Below are positions 1-13,038 of a stretch of 64,000 bases of DNA, piece after piece. The notes beneath the pieces are model-generated. The model saw only the letters and a program-made list of their open reading frames with translations. It was not told the DNA's origin and did no database searches. Position numbers and translations under genes: made by a program. Source of the DNA: Cyathus striatus (taxonomy: Eukaryota; Basidiomycota; Agaricomycetes; Agaricales; Nidulariaceae); contig JAOVFP010000018.1 of assembly GCA_025738555.1 (NCBI GenBank), positions 372,001-436,000 on the forward strand, written 5' to 3'. Numbering within the stretch: the stretch's first letter is position 1; each line of letters begins with the position of its first letter.

Positions 1-150
1 CATCAGAAATGTACCGTGCATCATTAGAAATGTACCGTGCATCACAAAGAATGTACCGTACATTGTACCGTGCGTACTGTAAGTGCTACCATATATTTTT
101 TGATGTACCGCACAGTACCGTGCAGTGTACCGTGCAGTACCGTTAAAAAC
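1..150. repeat. Imperfect short tandem repeat
   Basis: The motif GTACCGTGCA recurs about ten times with variable spacers, and two early copies sit in a near-identical unit of about 20 bp. The array ends near position 150 and may begin before the window. No coding frame is associated with it. Confidence 0.7.
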
Positions 151-1080
151 CACTAGCCCGCCATCTTAGCAACAGAAATGGGCCACCGGCGTCATGGTTT
201 CCTCCATTCAGGGAGGGACAGTACATTCAATATACCGCACAGGAGCACGTCGAATCGAACTGAGCTCGCATTTGGATACCTCATCAAAGACCGAGGAGCC
301 CTAGTTCAATCAACGAGAGAATTAAAATGTTAACCAGGCTAGTGAGACGTGAGAAACAAGGAAAAGTGATCAGCATCTACGGTAGACGATAGATAAGTAC
401 TGCTAGAGGAGAACTCACCAACATAGCCAGATGACTCAGCTTGGCCTGGGTACCGGTATTTCGCTCAATAGGAAAGGTGTCATATGGCTCTATCTCTGTG
501 TTATTGTCTTGATATGCTGTATTGTTCACGTGTGGGGAGACGACTGTGGAAGAGTAAGAGACGCAAGACTTCGTTAACCAAGTCTCGCAGTTGTATCATT
601 CGGAAGCGGGTGGTAAGTATGAGTGGGTGGTGAAAGCATGAGCGAGGGTGGGGCGGGGTGGGTAGCTTTATGTTCTTCTCCAGTCAGAATCACATACCAT
701 CCACCACATGAGTCAGCACCATCGACACCACCTCATACAGCCTCAACTCCCGCCTTCTCATCCCCACCAACTGCGATTGTCCATCCCATAATAACAGTAG
801 TATCCTTCTCCCTTCCTCAGATAGTATCCGGGGTGCGGCTCCCAGCAAGCGGGGATGCAATCCACGTCATGATACGAATTTGTAGTGGAGGATCTATCAT
901 GAAGATTAGCCGCAATGCGTGGTTCGATAAGAGCAAGTTGCAGTAAGAGGCGAATAAGAGGTGTTTGAGAATATCATTGGCCATGGTTACGGTGGGGAGA
1001 ATGAGCCACAATGGATTGGGCGGTACTATCGGCCTGGGGATATTGTAGAGCAGGCGTTTTGCCTGCACTACAAAAATCAA
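151..1080. other. No supported gene
   Basis: Only short open frames occur here, for example 623-946 on the plus strand. They have biased, low-complexity composition and no recognisable motif. I see no tRNA or terminator. The stretch may be intergenic or old repeat. Confidence 0.5.
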
Positions 1081-1081
1081 G

Positions 1082-1967
1082 ATACTGTATCAATTCGAAT
1101 AGATCGGCACCCCTCAAGGAGCGTGACAGGCACAACCAGTGAGACATTTCGTCAACTGGGAAGTACAGTGTGACGCGCAAAAAATTTCGGCATATTTATC
1201 AAATGTGTGTGTTTTATCTCATAGAAATTCAATACGTACATGACGAGTTATGTAGTAGCTTAGCTGTAAATGAGGTTTAAATGTGCTCAGGACGAAAATT
1301 TAAGCGAAAAAGCTGTGAAACTGCTGGATCGATCCTAACTTGGCAAATTTTTTAAATTTGTGACAGCTAAACCTTTCGTCAGTTGCCTTCATGACGCGTG
1401 ACAAGCACCAAATTTCGGCACGTCATGAGGGGTCCGTGATGCTCAGTAAAAAAGGAAGTGCATGGTAAAGTCATTGTTAGCTCTGAATTTATACATTTTC
1501 GCATGAATTTAGCATGAATGACTTACAAATGACATGGCAATGAGCTGTAAATGGCCTGTAAATGAGCTGTGCAGGTCAGAAGCGTGCTATCAGTCACAAT
1601 TCAGAGTGTCACAATTTCCTTGGCTCAGTCACAACATGTGTGACACTGAAAAGTCCCAAAAACATTTCAAAAACATATAGCAATTTCAGCTTTTACTTTC
1701 TTCTCTTAAAATTTGGAACATATACTTATACATGTATTGCAAATAATACTATGTAGTTAGATTCAATTTTAGTGGCTTGTATATGGTATAATGTAGCATT
1801 TATATCAGATTTGCTTACAGGCATATTTCCGACATTACCAGCTCATTTACAGATCATTCATGCTAAATTCATGCGCACATGTATAAATTCAGAGCTAGCA
1901 GTGACTTTGCCATGCACTTCCTTTTTTACTGAGCGTGACTGACGATCTATTCGAATTGATACAGTAT
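1082..1967. repeat. Nested inverted-repeat (MITE-like) element
   Basis: Positions 1082-1106 and 1943-1967 are exact inverted copies of a 25-bp sequence. Inside them a second inverted pair of about 100 bp lies at roughly 1438-1545 and 1838-1938. It includes the shared blocks AAAAAAGGAAGTGCATGG and GAATTTAGCATGAATGA. There is no transposase frame, so this looks like a non-autonomous element nested in another. Confidence 0.75.
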
Positions 1968-2866
1968 TACAATTTCCATTACGTAATCAGCTGATGCGTG
2001 CGTCGACGCGTTTGTTCACGTTCACGCGCTCTCCCTCTCTCTCATTTCCCTTCAACGCCGACACTTCCACATCGCCGCAACGCCGCAATTACTCAAGATC
2101 GTCGGTATTGTGCACTACCAAGCTCCACTGAATACCGGAATTAGTGTTACCAAAGGCCGTGTCTCTGCCCCAAGTCCCTCTCCTTAAGTTTTTATTTTAC
2201 AAATTCTCTTTCAATTCATTGGTATGCTTTATGTTTCAAGCTTTTCCTTTTCTTCCAATAATCTACCATTAATTTCCGTTTTATTTCAACCATTCCTCAT
2301 TAAGTAGTCTCCTTATTCATATTTTCTTTAAATACCATGTATCTACCTCACCCCAATCCAGATGAATTTACCCCCCTTTCTCGACACCTTAGAACACCTC
2401 AAGGTCGAACGGATGTTCACCGACTCGCTTACTAATTTCTTTGTTTAGGTATCAACGCACCTTCTACCTCTACAATATGATACTTGACAACATGTACGTA
2501 CTAATACACTCACTATGACTTCAGGCCTTTCAGGACTTGAATAGGGTACGCGAATCCAAGTTTCGGAGACGCCTTCAGACGTTCATGTTGACTGGTGCCG
2601 AGAATCTCTGGTCCTAATCGTTGGTGACGACATCCACCAAAGGATAGCAGCAGAAGAGTCAAGCAGGTCTTTCTGCCCGAGGCGCCCTTTAGGTGTGGTG
2701 ACGCTGATTCAGTGACTGTGCCAATTTCGTTGTTGAGCGTTTGGTGCTTCAGATTCGTTGCTGGTGGCTATGTGATAGAATCTGATATCTTGAAATGATG
2801 TGGGTTCGTTGAGAGGTTGTGGGGATGACAAAGAGGGTGGGTGGTGAGCGAGTCAGGAAGCGAGTA
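1968..2866. other. No supported gene
   Basis: This stretch is a pyrimidine-rich plus strand followed by unique sequence. I recognise no exon chain or repeat in it. Confidence 0.4.
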
Positions 2867-3137
2867 CTTACACGCGGCTGGATTAAGTAACGAACATTAC
2901 ATAATCCTCGCGCCTCACTTCGCTCACAAAAAGTAGGACCATTCAGGAAGTTTCTTGCAATTTTTTCCAATAAAAATTGCTCAGAATAGAATGTATAAAT
3001 GTACATATTATACCAAAGTAAATAGAATCAGTTGGAACATTGAGAAGTACAGCAAAAAAAAAAATACGGAACAAGCTGCCTTCACCGTGAGCGTATCGAT
3101 TACATAATGTTCCTCACTTAATCCAGCCACGTGTAAG
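2867..3137. repeat. Hairpin MITE of about 270 bp
   Basis: About 42 bp at 2867-2908 is inverted at 3096-3137 with few mismatches. The shared core is GGCTGGATTAAGT together with ACATTACATAATC. The interior contains no coding frame. The size and long terminal inverted repeats fit a miniature foldback element. Confidence 0.75.
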
Positions 3138-3234
3138 GAGTCGAATATCAGGGAACCCAGAAACAATCGACATTGTATCGCCTTCAGTGCGCCTTGCGAG
3201 GCTGTAGGCGTAGGGCTCGACGACGCGTCATGTA

Positions 3235-4169
3235 CCTTCCGAATCTCTGTGGCGCGTTAGAATTTTGGAACTTGCTGTACGCTCACATGCGCCATACAAT
3301 GCCCTTGCCATATGGATGCAACAATAAGGCTATAACACATACACTCAGAGAAGCATTCATGACTCGCTATGTAATAAACATTGGTTACGCCACATATTAT
3401 GGAATCTCGTAGGGAAAGCACAGCTCAGTTTGTTATATTCCACGGGTCCTATCTCTATACAGAACAAGAATAGCATCATGATATATCCACAAAATGTCAT
3501 TGTAATGCTTCTTGAGATAGATACTCCTTGTTTCAAGAAGGTACGTCCGGGTATTCGTTTTACTACTCAGCATTAAACTCCCATAGCTCTCAAAATGCTG
3601 TGGTTGGTGCGTACCATGTGTGGCACAACAGCATACCCTCTGCAGCTTCATAATGCACGAGTTCTGAGACAAATGATTTTTCCTTTTTCTTTCACCTCGT
3701 TTCGTCAGTCATAATTTCTTCGTTGGCAGTTAGTCGATCTGACAGACATGCCAGGACCCACAGTATGCTTTCGTATCACACATAATAGAAGCTAGAAGTG
3801 GCGGTATGTCGGAAGCGATAGGAATTAACTATCAGAAAGTTGTAATATACCGCTAATCTGAGAGCATCCATCCGGACATGCATTCCTTCTTGAAACAAGG
3901 AGGTTTTATCTCAAGAATCACGAAATAACGTTTTGTGGATCCTTCATGCTACTCTTGTTATTCTTTAAGGAACAAAATGAGCTTCCTGTGCCCCATAAGG
4001 ATCCAGAGTATGTAGCGCGACTTAAGGATTTATTCATATCGTGTCGTAACGATGCTTCTCGGACTGTGTGCGGGATGGGCCTATTGTTCAATGCCTCCAT
4101 ATGACATGACATCATAGAAGCGCGAGCTGAGCGTACAACATTTCCAAAATTTTAACGCGCCACGGAAGG
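3235..4169. repeat. Long imperfect palindrome
   Basis: The arms at about 3235-3560 and 3868-4169 are inverted copies of each other. They share blocks such as TTCTTGAAACAAGGAG, CATTTTGTGGAT versus CGTTTTGTGGAT, and TAACGCGCCAC. The spacer is about 300 bp. The arms have diverged with several indels, so this is an old foldback element or an inverted duplication of something larger. I cannot recognise a protein in either arm. Confidence 0.65.
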
Positions 4170-4437
4170 CACTGACACGTTCTCGAGCCTTACAGCACTC
4201 ATTTTCAACCCCGAATGTTTACCTCGGAGCCAGTACTCCATCACCCAGGGCGCAGTAAGACGGTAGGATCTCCATTCGTTCTGGGTCACATAATATCGAT
4301 TCCTCATATGGTAAAATTTGATTCGACGCGAACGTATAAATCCCACCTTTCTTGAGTGAAATGACCAAACATACAGCCCAACCCAACTTTCTCAACCCAC
4401 GTTTATTTTGGAAAACACTGGACGGCATCACTTTACA

Positions 4438-5741
4438 ATGAGTAGCTCTTATACAGTATGGCAACCGATAACAACGGAGGAGGATTCAGATACCGAAGAG
4501 GACTGGAACTGCTTTGAACTTACCCTTAATGTTGCTGATGATAGCCTTCAAGGACAACAAGAACACCCCATCGAAACCAGTGGTTCTCAAATCTGGACTG
4601 AGACTCGTGGGTTTTCAGCATCTCAAGCTGCCAGATTACACGAACAGGAAATTAGTGGGACTCGCTTATATGAAAGGTACATTCCTGTAACTCAGCCTAA
4701 TCCTCGTAGCCTGTCGTTAGCATCCGATAACACCACACGACAAAACATGGCATCCAATATAAACTCTCCGGATTCAACCCCAATTCATCTCAATGGAATC
4801 AGTGCTCCTCAAGTCCGGACTAGTAATACTCGTGTGTCTTCAGCATCCCAGCAGGCTGCCAGATTATCACAGGAACAGACTCGAAGAACTATATCGGCTG
4901 ACGTCTCAAGTGACAGTAACGTTTCTTCTACTCAGCCCAATCCTTCTGGATGGTCATCAGCATCACAGAACGCTATACAACAGAACATACCATCCATTAG
5001 CTCCAATTCGTCAACGTCAAGAGATCAGGCGGTAGGTCGATTGCACTCTACGCCACTAGAATATCCATTGTTATATTGGCTAAGTCAAAGAATTCACACG
5101 TCTCAGGAGTCCGAGTCCTTGAGAGAGACCTTCACTTGCAAGGTATACTATAGTATTTGGGCTACACACGACACGTTAAGAAGTGAACGCCCCAACCGTG
5201 ATAGGTTCAACACAACTATTTATTTCGTGGAAGAGGAGAGTCATGAACCCCTTCTGTTTTTTTTTCAGGATCCATATTTATACAGTAATAGGGCTGCGAA
5301 TCCGCCAAAATATACAAAGCTCACAGAACACATGCGTCGCAAAAGTTTCAACGGCCGGTCAATTAAGATGTCGATGCCTATTGGAAAGGATTACTTCATG
5401 GAGACATTCCAACTAATCATTAACATGAGAGGCGGAAGCTTGAACCTTTTGGAGTTAGTGAATGTGCGTTTCATCTATTGAATTGCTATGATGAGCTAAT
5501 TACTCTCTGCCAGTTATTCATTGACAATTGCCAGTTTGGTGAACCACAAAAAGATTCATTGATCTTTAATTCAGAAGAAACGAAAGATTTTAAATATTAT
5601 TGGAAAGCGCTGAAAAACCTATCGGACGATGAATTGAATAACCTGTTCTCTTTTCCAGTTTTTTATATTCATTCGATTGACGAAATTATACTTGGAGGAT
5701 CGTGGGATTATTCCTCATTCAATTTACTAGTAGCACAGTAA
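4438..5741 (+). CDS. Two-exon protein of unknown function
   Basis: Exon 1 runs 4438-5463 and exon 2 starts at 5514. A 50-bp intron (5464-5513) begins GTGCGT, holds a GAGCTAAT branch-like site and ends CCAG; removing it joins two open frames in phase 0. I chose the ATG at 4438 (MSSSYTVWQP); one at 4408 is in frame upstream. Residues 1-200 are low-complexity, rich in Ser, Gln, Asn and Pro, with loosely repeated SASQ and TQPNP segments. The C-terminal part of about 230 residues is more ordinary, with aromatic-rich stretches such as TFTCKVYYSIW. The stop overlaps a perfect GTAAGT at 5738, so a further exon is possible. I recognise no domain. It is probably a real lineage-restricted gene. Confidence 0.55.
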
Positions 5742-6085
5742 GTACATGGACGAAAGAAATGTTATCACAAGGAGAATATAGGAACATTCCTTGACAATTG
5801 TTATACCACATGACATATAAGGTATTAATAAAATATGATAGTTATGTTCTAACTAGGATACGTCGAAATTTTGTCTACTAGGCTCGGAAATACCACATCG
5901 TGCTTGCCATATGAACTAGAATTTTCTCTTTCTGTAATATGCTGTTCAGTGTTGGTGGGGTGGACATAAATGTGCTGTACCCACGCATATAGACAAATAT
6001 ATTACTCTAATAGTAGGCAAGATTGGCCGAGTGTAGAGTTCCCAACCTGAACTGCCAAAAAAAAAAAATTTAGAGGACTTGGAAG

Positions 6086-6181
6086 TACCGCCGATGGGTT
6101 TGAACCCACAACCTGAAGATCTTTATTCCAATCTGGGCCCCGCAATACGAAAGCGACGCGCTACCATTGCCCCACGACGGC
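6086..6181 (-). tRNA. tRNA-like gene, isotype uncertain
   Basis: On the minus strand the 5' GCCGTCG pairs with the 3' CGGCGGT (two G-U-type pairs), giving a seven-base acceptor stem. An A-box-like TGGGGCAATGGTAGCGC and a B-box-like GGTTCAAACCC are present, and a run of at least nine T lies about 18 bases downstream, as expected for Pol III termination. The length of 96 nt implies an intron or insertion of about 24 nt. The first candidate anticodon loop reads TTCGTAT (CGT, Thr), but the 3' half of that stem is imperfect. The T-loop seems one base short. It may be a functional tRNA with an intron or a degenerate copy. Confidence 0.6.
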
Positions 6182-8851
6182 TTTTTATAGTTATACAGTC
6201 ACATTTTGGGAAAGAAAAGTGCAGGAGAGTATCGATTGGGTCAAGATTGGGTCATTAATGATGTTAGCGTGTTGGCGTTATTGGTTATGTTGAAATCAGG
6301 AGGTTCGAATCATGAGATTATAGATACCCCCTGATAGAACTTGCTAGGTAATTGCCCAAACAGTGAAAACACGAGTATACAGCTGCCAACGATGACGTTA
6401 TGCAGAATGTGATGAGGGTAAGCAGATAGATTGCAATTGTGAGAAACTCGTCCATATGTAAATTGCAATCCATATGGGCCAGCTAGATAGATATCGAGAC
6501 GATTCTATGTAATGGAAATATTAAGCGCCCGAAGAGTGCAAAAGGAACGCCGTAAATGCCGAGGTATATTTGGTTTAGACCTCGGATACAAACAGACCAG
6601 CACGTTGTTTTGCAGCTCCTTCAATGCCGTTCCGGCTCATTGCTATCAGCCACTCAGTTGCGACCTGGCCCTCTACCACGTCCATCGTGTTTAACGATCT
6701 AGATTCTTGATAAACTTCTCCTTGCGAGGTTGGCCGCCCTAACCCTGGGGAGGTTAGCATTGAGCAGTGGGTTCGTCGTCGACAACAGCAACCTCCGAGT
6801 GCCAGCTCACCTGCCAGCCCTCTTCATCTCCCAAGCACATACCTCCTGCAGACCCCAAACGAAGAATATTGGCGCCCCCGTTCTCACAGAACCTATTGCT
6901 TATATCACACCAATATCTGACCTGAAGATCTGAAGAACCAACAACGCCATCGGCAGTAGTGCCCTGTTCGAGACTCTTGACTAGCTTGAGTCTTCAGTAC
7001 CAGTTCCATATACTTATGCTGCACCCGCGTATGTTCCTCTACTGCGTTATACTATGTCTCTCCCTCCCTTCCAAAGTTCCACGCAATCGAACCATTCACA
7101 CTCTCCCTTCCGTTCTTCTCGTATACGTCCACCTCTCCAACAATACCAGCCGAATACGTATCAAAACATCCAACTACGACCTCTTCACCTCTCTTCTTAG
7201 CTACGACAGATCCTCCACGCACATTCCTACTGTGACCGCGACGCATTCATATCTTACTCCCACCTATTCTCCTCGACTCGACTCCCGCATCTTACTAGCT
7301 AACTTCTTCAATGATCCACGCTAGATTCCCACTGCGGCGCTGCACATTCCTACCTTTCTAGCAATACCGCAAGTATCAGAGGGAAAAGAAGGTTAATACG
7401 ATTATGGGTAATGTACGATAGAGAGGTTGAGGAGGTTCAAATGTCGACGGTGAATGGTGCGCAACTACTTTCTCCCCCCCTCCCCCTTTTACTCCCACCA
7501 CTGACCCATGCAATCCACTTCCAGACGAGTCAACCACGCATCTCTCATCAGCGAAAAGAAGATACACATACGTTCCCACAAGATTCGACAATTGGTATCG
7601 ACGTACTACTTACTAAGGTTTTGAACGAGTTAGCGAAACTACCTGTTAGTGTTTTTCATACTGGAGTGAAGGGCGGTACGAGCCAAGACCTGACGCCTTC
7701 CTAGTGAAGAACCAACTATGCCCACGCCAAGCTGCATCTGAGTCGCCTTCGGTAACGTTGGTGGGTGAAACTACTGTTGTACCTCTCCCCAACGTCGTGC
7801 GATATGCACCATCTACGACTGTTTTTTGTCTCCACTGGGACTTACGCATATGGCCCTCTTTCGCCGTACTAGGTCATAATCACTCGTATCTCAGATCTGA
7901 GATTGTACTCCAAACCTCCTATTCGACTCCCTCCTGTACGGTGTAATAAATATTGACCATGATCCACAAATGAGAGAATGGATGACAATGCGCAAAAGAA
8001 TAGCATGTTCAGTAATAGGACAACAATTTGCGCCGCATGCCAGTACCCGAGTCAACGTAGGAGTCCTAGGACCCATAACTTGACTTGAACCCATTACATT
8101 AAACAATGTCTCAGCTTCAAAAGTACATCAAATTCGTCTTAACATTCATTCCTTCTCAAAAAACCAATCAAAATACTCTGTTTCTGCACAGATACGAAGC
8201 GCTATTCCCAGCAAGACTACCAATCACACATCTACCAACTGTATATCGTCAACTGTCCCCCATGGAACGCGCGAAAGGGCCATCTTACACAGCCGGATGG
8301 ATTTTAAAGGCCCCTGAAATCCAGAAAAGCGGGATCCGGAGCGTACCTGGAACTGCGTTATCAATATCGACTGCGTCTTAACTTGCAGATGGAAATAATT
8401 GGAGTTGGAATAAGAAGAAAGCTCCGTACGTTATACTACACCACCATATGATCGTTAGCCCAGCTGTCCCAAGTATAAGCCCTAAGGCCGGCTGTCTGGG
8501 AGCACCGAAGTTCGTCAACGTTTAAATCAACGGACAACGGCAAAACACGAGTTGGAAGAGTTTGAGAGAACTTAAGAACGAGGAAAGAGTGTAGAAAAGT
8601 CTCGATTTCCACGACCATTTGAGAGAGAAATTGGCCCATGGGATAAAAGAGTTAAGACTTCTCAAGGAGGTACATGAGCAAATTGATGGAGATTGAATAT
8701 AGCGGTCTTTGTGGGCTTTGATGTAAAGAAATGAGCATGTATATGTTGGAATATCTGTACCAAATTTCTGGAGAGTGAATGGATGAGTGATATCTTTAAC
8801 ATTTCTTTCTAGAATGTAATGGCAGTTTACAGTGGAAGACGATCCACTCCA
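6182..8851. other. Intergenic stretch, no supported gene
   Basis: Several open frames of 60-120 codons occur here (for example 6959-7324 and 7411-7704 plus). They are Ser/Pro/Thr-rich, overlap frames on the other strand, and lack domains or convincing splice chains. I do not call any of them. Confidence 0.4.
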
Positions 8852-9253
8852 TCATTGAAGCACGGGTCCATAATTGAACGTGAAACAGAACATCGAAAAT
8901 TGTTGGTAGATCGTATCCTCTAGCTTCTGTAAAATACTCTGGCTAGGAATGGGGCGCCTGAGGATGCAAACTGGATCTGTCATAGGTGCATCTTTGCTGA
9001 ACCAGGCTGAAGGTTTGAATGATACTATATCATTTGGAACTTCAGGAATATGTGATGCGACAAATTGCAGAACTGAGATGGTAGGAGCTGAAAAGTGACA
9101 TTGGAATAGCAGCGGAATAGCGAGAGGTATATCCTCCTCTGCAGTACCATTTGAAATCGTAGACTGAGATAATCGATGATCGTCGGTGAGATCGATAATT
9201 GAGTCATGCGACATCGTGTCGCAAATATTGAGCGAGACTCGAGGAGGGGCCAT
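8852..9253 (-). CDS. Small hypothetical protein with SUMO-interaction-like motif
   Basis: This is an uninterrupted frame of 133 codons. Residues about 17-24 read DSIIDLTDD, which resembles a SUMO-interacting motif (a hydrophobic core flanked by acidic residues). The rest shows no domain I recognise. There is no paralogue in the window and no clear neighbour. It could be the last exon of a larger gene, or a chance frame. Confidence 0.3.
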   Translation of the reverse strand: MAPPRVSLNICDTMSHDSIIDLTDDHRLSQSTISNGTAEEDIPLAIPLLFQCHFSAPTISVLQFVASHIPEVPNDIVSFKPSAWFSKDAPMTDPVCILRRPIPSQSILQKLEDTIYQQFSMFCFTFNYGPVLQ

Positions 9254-10779
9254 TAAATCTGACAGTATCTAAACGAAATTCAGAAATCCTATCAATAACC
9301 ACTAGCTGGTGGTATAATGAAGTGTTAGCTTTTAAATAAGATGTTAGACAACGATAAAATGATTAAAGGAGTCCTGAAATAAATACCAACACGATGGAGA
9401 CAGGAAACTTGCAAATGTGGAGATAAATGAGAGCAACTGAAAGTCTTAGATCAGACTCGAAAGGAAAGGTAAATTCCTGTTGGGTTGAAAAGCACATAGG
9501 TACATGGTTTTATAGTAAAAAAAGGGAATGAAAAAAACCTCAGCTGAGTGCTGCGAGCACGAAGCATAATTTAATTTAGAGCAGTAAAATGAGTACAAAA
9601 AACCGGCATATTTAAAGCCTGACCAACTAGAAAATGAGAGGAGCACAGCAAATTCACTAAAACAGAGTTTTGAGGCGAGTGTGGCCGCTGTTCATATGGC
9701 CATAGCTAGGCTTTGTGAGGGTTTTCGACGAGCTCAAATTCATAAAACATAAACGAGGAGTCAAGGAAATGCGATAAAGAGACATCGCGAGTCAGTCTGA
9801 GGAGGGAGGGGCGGTGATGGAGGAAAGAAAGAACGCGAACTCATCGACAACGGAGCAAGAGCCACATCAAACGAGATATAGCTGTTAGATTTCTGTCTAG
9901 CGAAAGCTAGCAAAATCTAGAAATATATTGCCAAGTGACTTACAAGCGACAATTTAAGGTCTTGGCAACTTTAACAGTCAAACTTGCGAGATGCTCTTCC
10001 CACTTTTTCTGGGCATGATCTAAGCATATCGAGGGATGTCTAGGATAAACAATATGGTGTGAAAACTGTCGCGTAAGGCTCTTATTTCCTTCTCCATTAG
10101 TATAAACTGCCATTTATATGCAGCATGCAACAGATCCTCCCTTTCCCTCCCACTAAATTTTGCACATCACACATTACGCCAACTGCCAAACTTTCCGATA
10201 CTCCCCTCTTCCAAGTTCAAACTCCTTCCTGCTCCCTCCCTTTTCTCATACTCTTTCTCTAAAGAGGGAGGATATTGTACTCAGGCCAAGAAAGAGTGTC
10301 TATACCAGCAGAACCAGCCTATGTCACGATGACAGGCTTGTATATTTTGTAAGGTACATGGTACAGTTGCAATTCCACCTTATATATTGACCTTATGGGG
10401 TTTTTTCTTGTGTATCATAATGTAGTACTCACCTCAACGGAACAGCGAAGATCATCGCGTCGACACACAACATAACACATCCACATCACCCTCGCTGCTG
10501 CACTTCGCCATTCAGCCCAAATTCAGCCCTCCACTCTTGCATTTCTTCATGTACAATGGTCTATTGGAAGGGTTCAGCTCTGGTTGCTAGTAGTGGTTGT
10601 GAAGTCAGGTTTGAGGAGTGGTTCTGCACTGTGAGGCGCGCCTGATATGCATGTGTATGCAAGGTATGCTATAATAACTTTTTGTTGTTAATATATTCAC
10701 TCATGTTTCGCGCGCAGCACATAGCACAAGTGGTTGGGAAGTGGTTTGTAGAGTGGGTAGTGTTGTGATTGCTTAGATA
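9254..10779. other. No supported gene
   Basis: AT-rich and pyrimidine-rich sequence with only short open frames. I recognise no repeat boundary or RNA gene. Confidence 0.4.
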
Positions 10780-11015
10780 CCAATAGATGTCCCTAGAAAT
10801 ATTTCCAATATACAAATTTTAACATAAATATGTTCAAAAACAACAGCTAGGTGAATTGGACTTTCCTTGGCGCTAGACTACCCTCGACATACTTAGATCT
10901 CACTAGAGAAAAATCTATGTATTCTATATTTTCTGGCGAGATCTAGTGATATATAGTCTTCAGATCTCAATGGATATGGCTCGATTTCACTAGACCGACT
11001 TTTGACTGGGGGTCA
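10780..11015. repeat. Dispersed short repeat, copy 1
   Basis: This segment shares an ordered set of blocks with 32870-33052: TTGGCGCTAG, then ATCTATGTATTCTAT or TTTATGTATTCTAT, then GATCTCA, and a terminal ACTTTTGACTGGGG preceded by CTAGACC. The many CTAG-centred motifs also recur more loosely at about 16015-16200 and 17030-17215. It is non-coding and is most likely a short non-autonomous element family. Confidence 0.6.
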
Positions 11016-11059
11016 AATTTCAAAAATTTGTCCGCTTCGCGGAACGACCCTTGGCCCAT

Positions 11060-11690
11060 ATGTCATGGGTCCTATAGTAACCAACGGATAACGGTAATTC
11101 GGATACGGATACGGATATACCACGGATCCTCTGGGGTTATCCGTACTTTTTGGTACTAGTTAAATTCATTACGCTTGAATTTAATCCGACTAAGGGATCC
11201 GCTTCATTTTGAATACTTGTGATCTTACAGGATAGTTACTTATAAGCCTTTGGGTATATTCTGTCATTTACTGTTGAATTTTAGACAATTTCCTTTCACT
11301 TATGAGGCATATATACCATACCAACATATTTAGCATGTGCTATATGAATTTATGAATTAATATCATGTATTTACATTGACAGATACCTTCTGAAGATACC
11401 AGATCTCGGCCTGATTTCATCTTTTCCTTAAAGTTCACATTTCTCTCACAACTCTCATAATTTTTTTAAATAACATTAATCATACATAATAAATACATCT
11501 ATTGAGGAAGTTTTACAACACTCAAGCCATTGGCTCACGGGAATGTTTTCTTTTATAAAATATGGCCCGGATATCCGGATACCCGCGGTTCCATCCGTAC
11601 TTTATCCGAACGGATACATACCCGTACGGCAAGCCGGATATGGTTAATTAACCGATTTTAGCTTAACCATGTTAGTCCCTAACCTGATGT
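11060..11690. repeat. Inverted GGATACGGATA-rich element
   Basis: The left side carries GGATACGGATACGGATA near 11100. The right side carries degenerate inverted versions (CGGATATCCGGATACCCG, then CGAACGGATACATACCCG) near 11570-11630. The interior is AT-rich and non-coding. I infer a non-autonomous DNA element; exact ends and target duplication are unclear. Confidence 0.4.
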
Positions 11691-13038
11691 GATATCTGAG
11701 AGAAGGTGAGGACAGTTGGAAAGATCCGAGACGTAAAGAATGACGATATATGTTTATTGTGAATGATATAGACAAAGGAAGATAGAACGTACGCGAGTCG
11801 GCAACTCGCGACGTTTTGGGCGCATCAATACTATCTATTGCTAGATCAGACCGTCAGTCCGACCCAGCCGTTACACTGTCACTGGCAGAGCCCACTACCA
11901 CTTTACCTAAGCTTTACCTACCAGTTGTACCTCATGCAAGGTAATAGATACATAGCGAGAAACGACTACAATTTACTACATCGAAATGAAGGATCGAGTG
12001 CAGAAAGGGAGTGTTGTAAAAATAAGGCAAGCAAGGAGTAGAACTCATAGACGGAACCAAAGCTTTCAGCAGTACTATGGCACATACCAACATTATGCGT
12101 TATGAAACAATCACCACTGAAAATATGAAGTAATAATGATCGACGAGCAGAAACAAGTTTAGAGACATCCTCATCCAGCATGCCTGTGTTATGTACTTAT
12201 TTTCAGTTATTCAGCTTTATACTTACAATAGACAGCATCTGAAATTACTGAATCATAAAGGTAGTATCATATGCATTGTACGCCTAATTGCATTGCGGAG
12301 TCGGAAAGAGTTTTCCCGAGCACAGAGTGCTATGCGATACGGAGGGTCGTAATACCGCTCGGATACGACAATTTGGGTATCGCCGCTCAACCGACTCTTA
12401 TACAGGGGTCGATATTTACAATGCTTACCAGTCTTATTCACACATTTTTCCCCGGGTTAACAACATAGACTTCTTTTACTCGACACAATCCACCGTCCTT
12501 AAATACTAAGAATGGGAAGTCGTAGGACTCATGCCTTAGGAACGACTCTGTACGACGTCAATCAAATATCTGCTATATATTTCGGAAACATATAATCTGC
12601 TGAAGAAACAGTATAGTAATATTATTTAATAACCACCCTTATTGCACTGGAAACCTAAACCTGATCCATTTCATGTGTTTCCTCAGAGTTGCCGATTGTA
12701 CCAAGTGCAGGGCGGGCGAAGAAAATTGACCGTGACACTGAGGGATCAATTCCATTTCCATCTGCATCTGACATTTTTCGCAAATTGAGTATCAATCGAG
12801 TCCCCTAATAAATTCTAAACTTTAATTCTTGGAGTGAATGGATTAGAGCTGACCATAAATGATAGCACTGCAAAGTACCACCTTTAAACATATGAGAAAA
12901 GTTCAGATCAACAACAGTGCTGAAATGATTTACAAGTTGAAATAAATAGTATATGGTGTTAGTCCACTGGGATCAACGATGCTGCATGTCTGAACAATGA
13001 TAAATACTAAGAGATATTTTGATCAGAGAACAACTTCT
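11691..13038. other. No supported gene
   Basis: Short unsupported frames only. The sequence becomes markedly AT-rich toward 12.5 kb. Confidence 0.4.
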
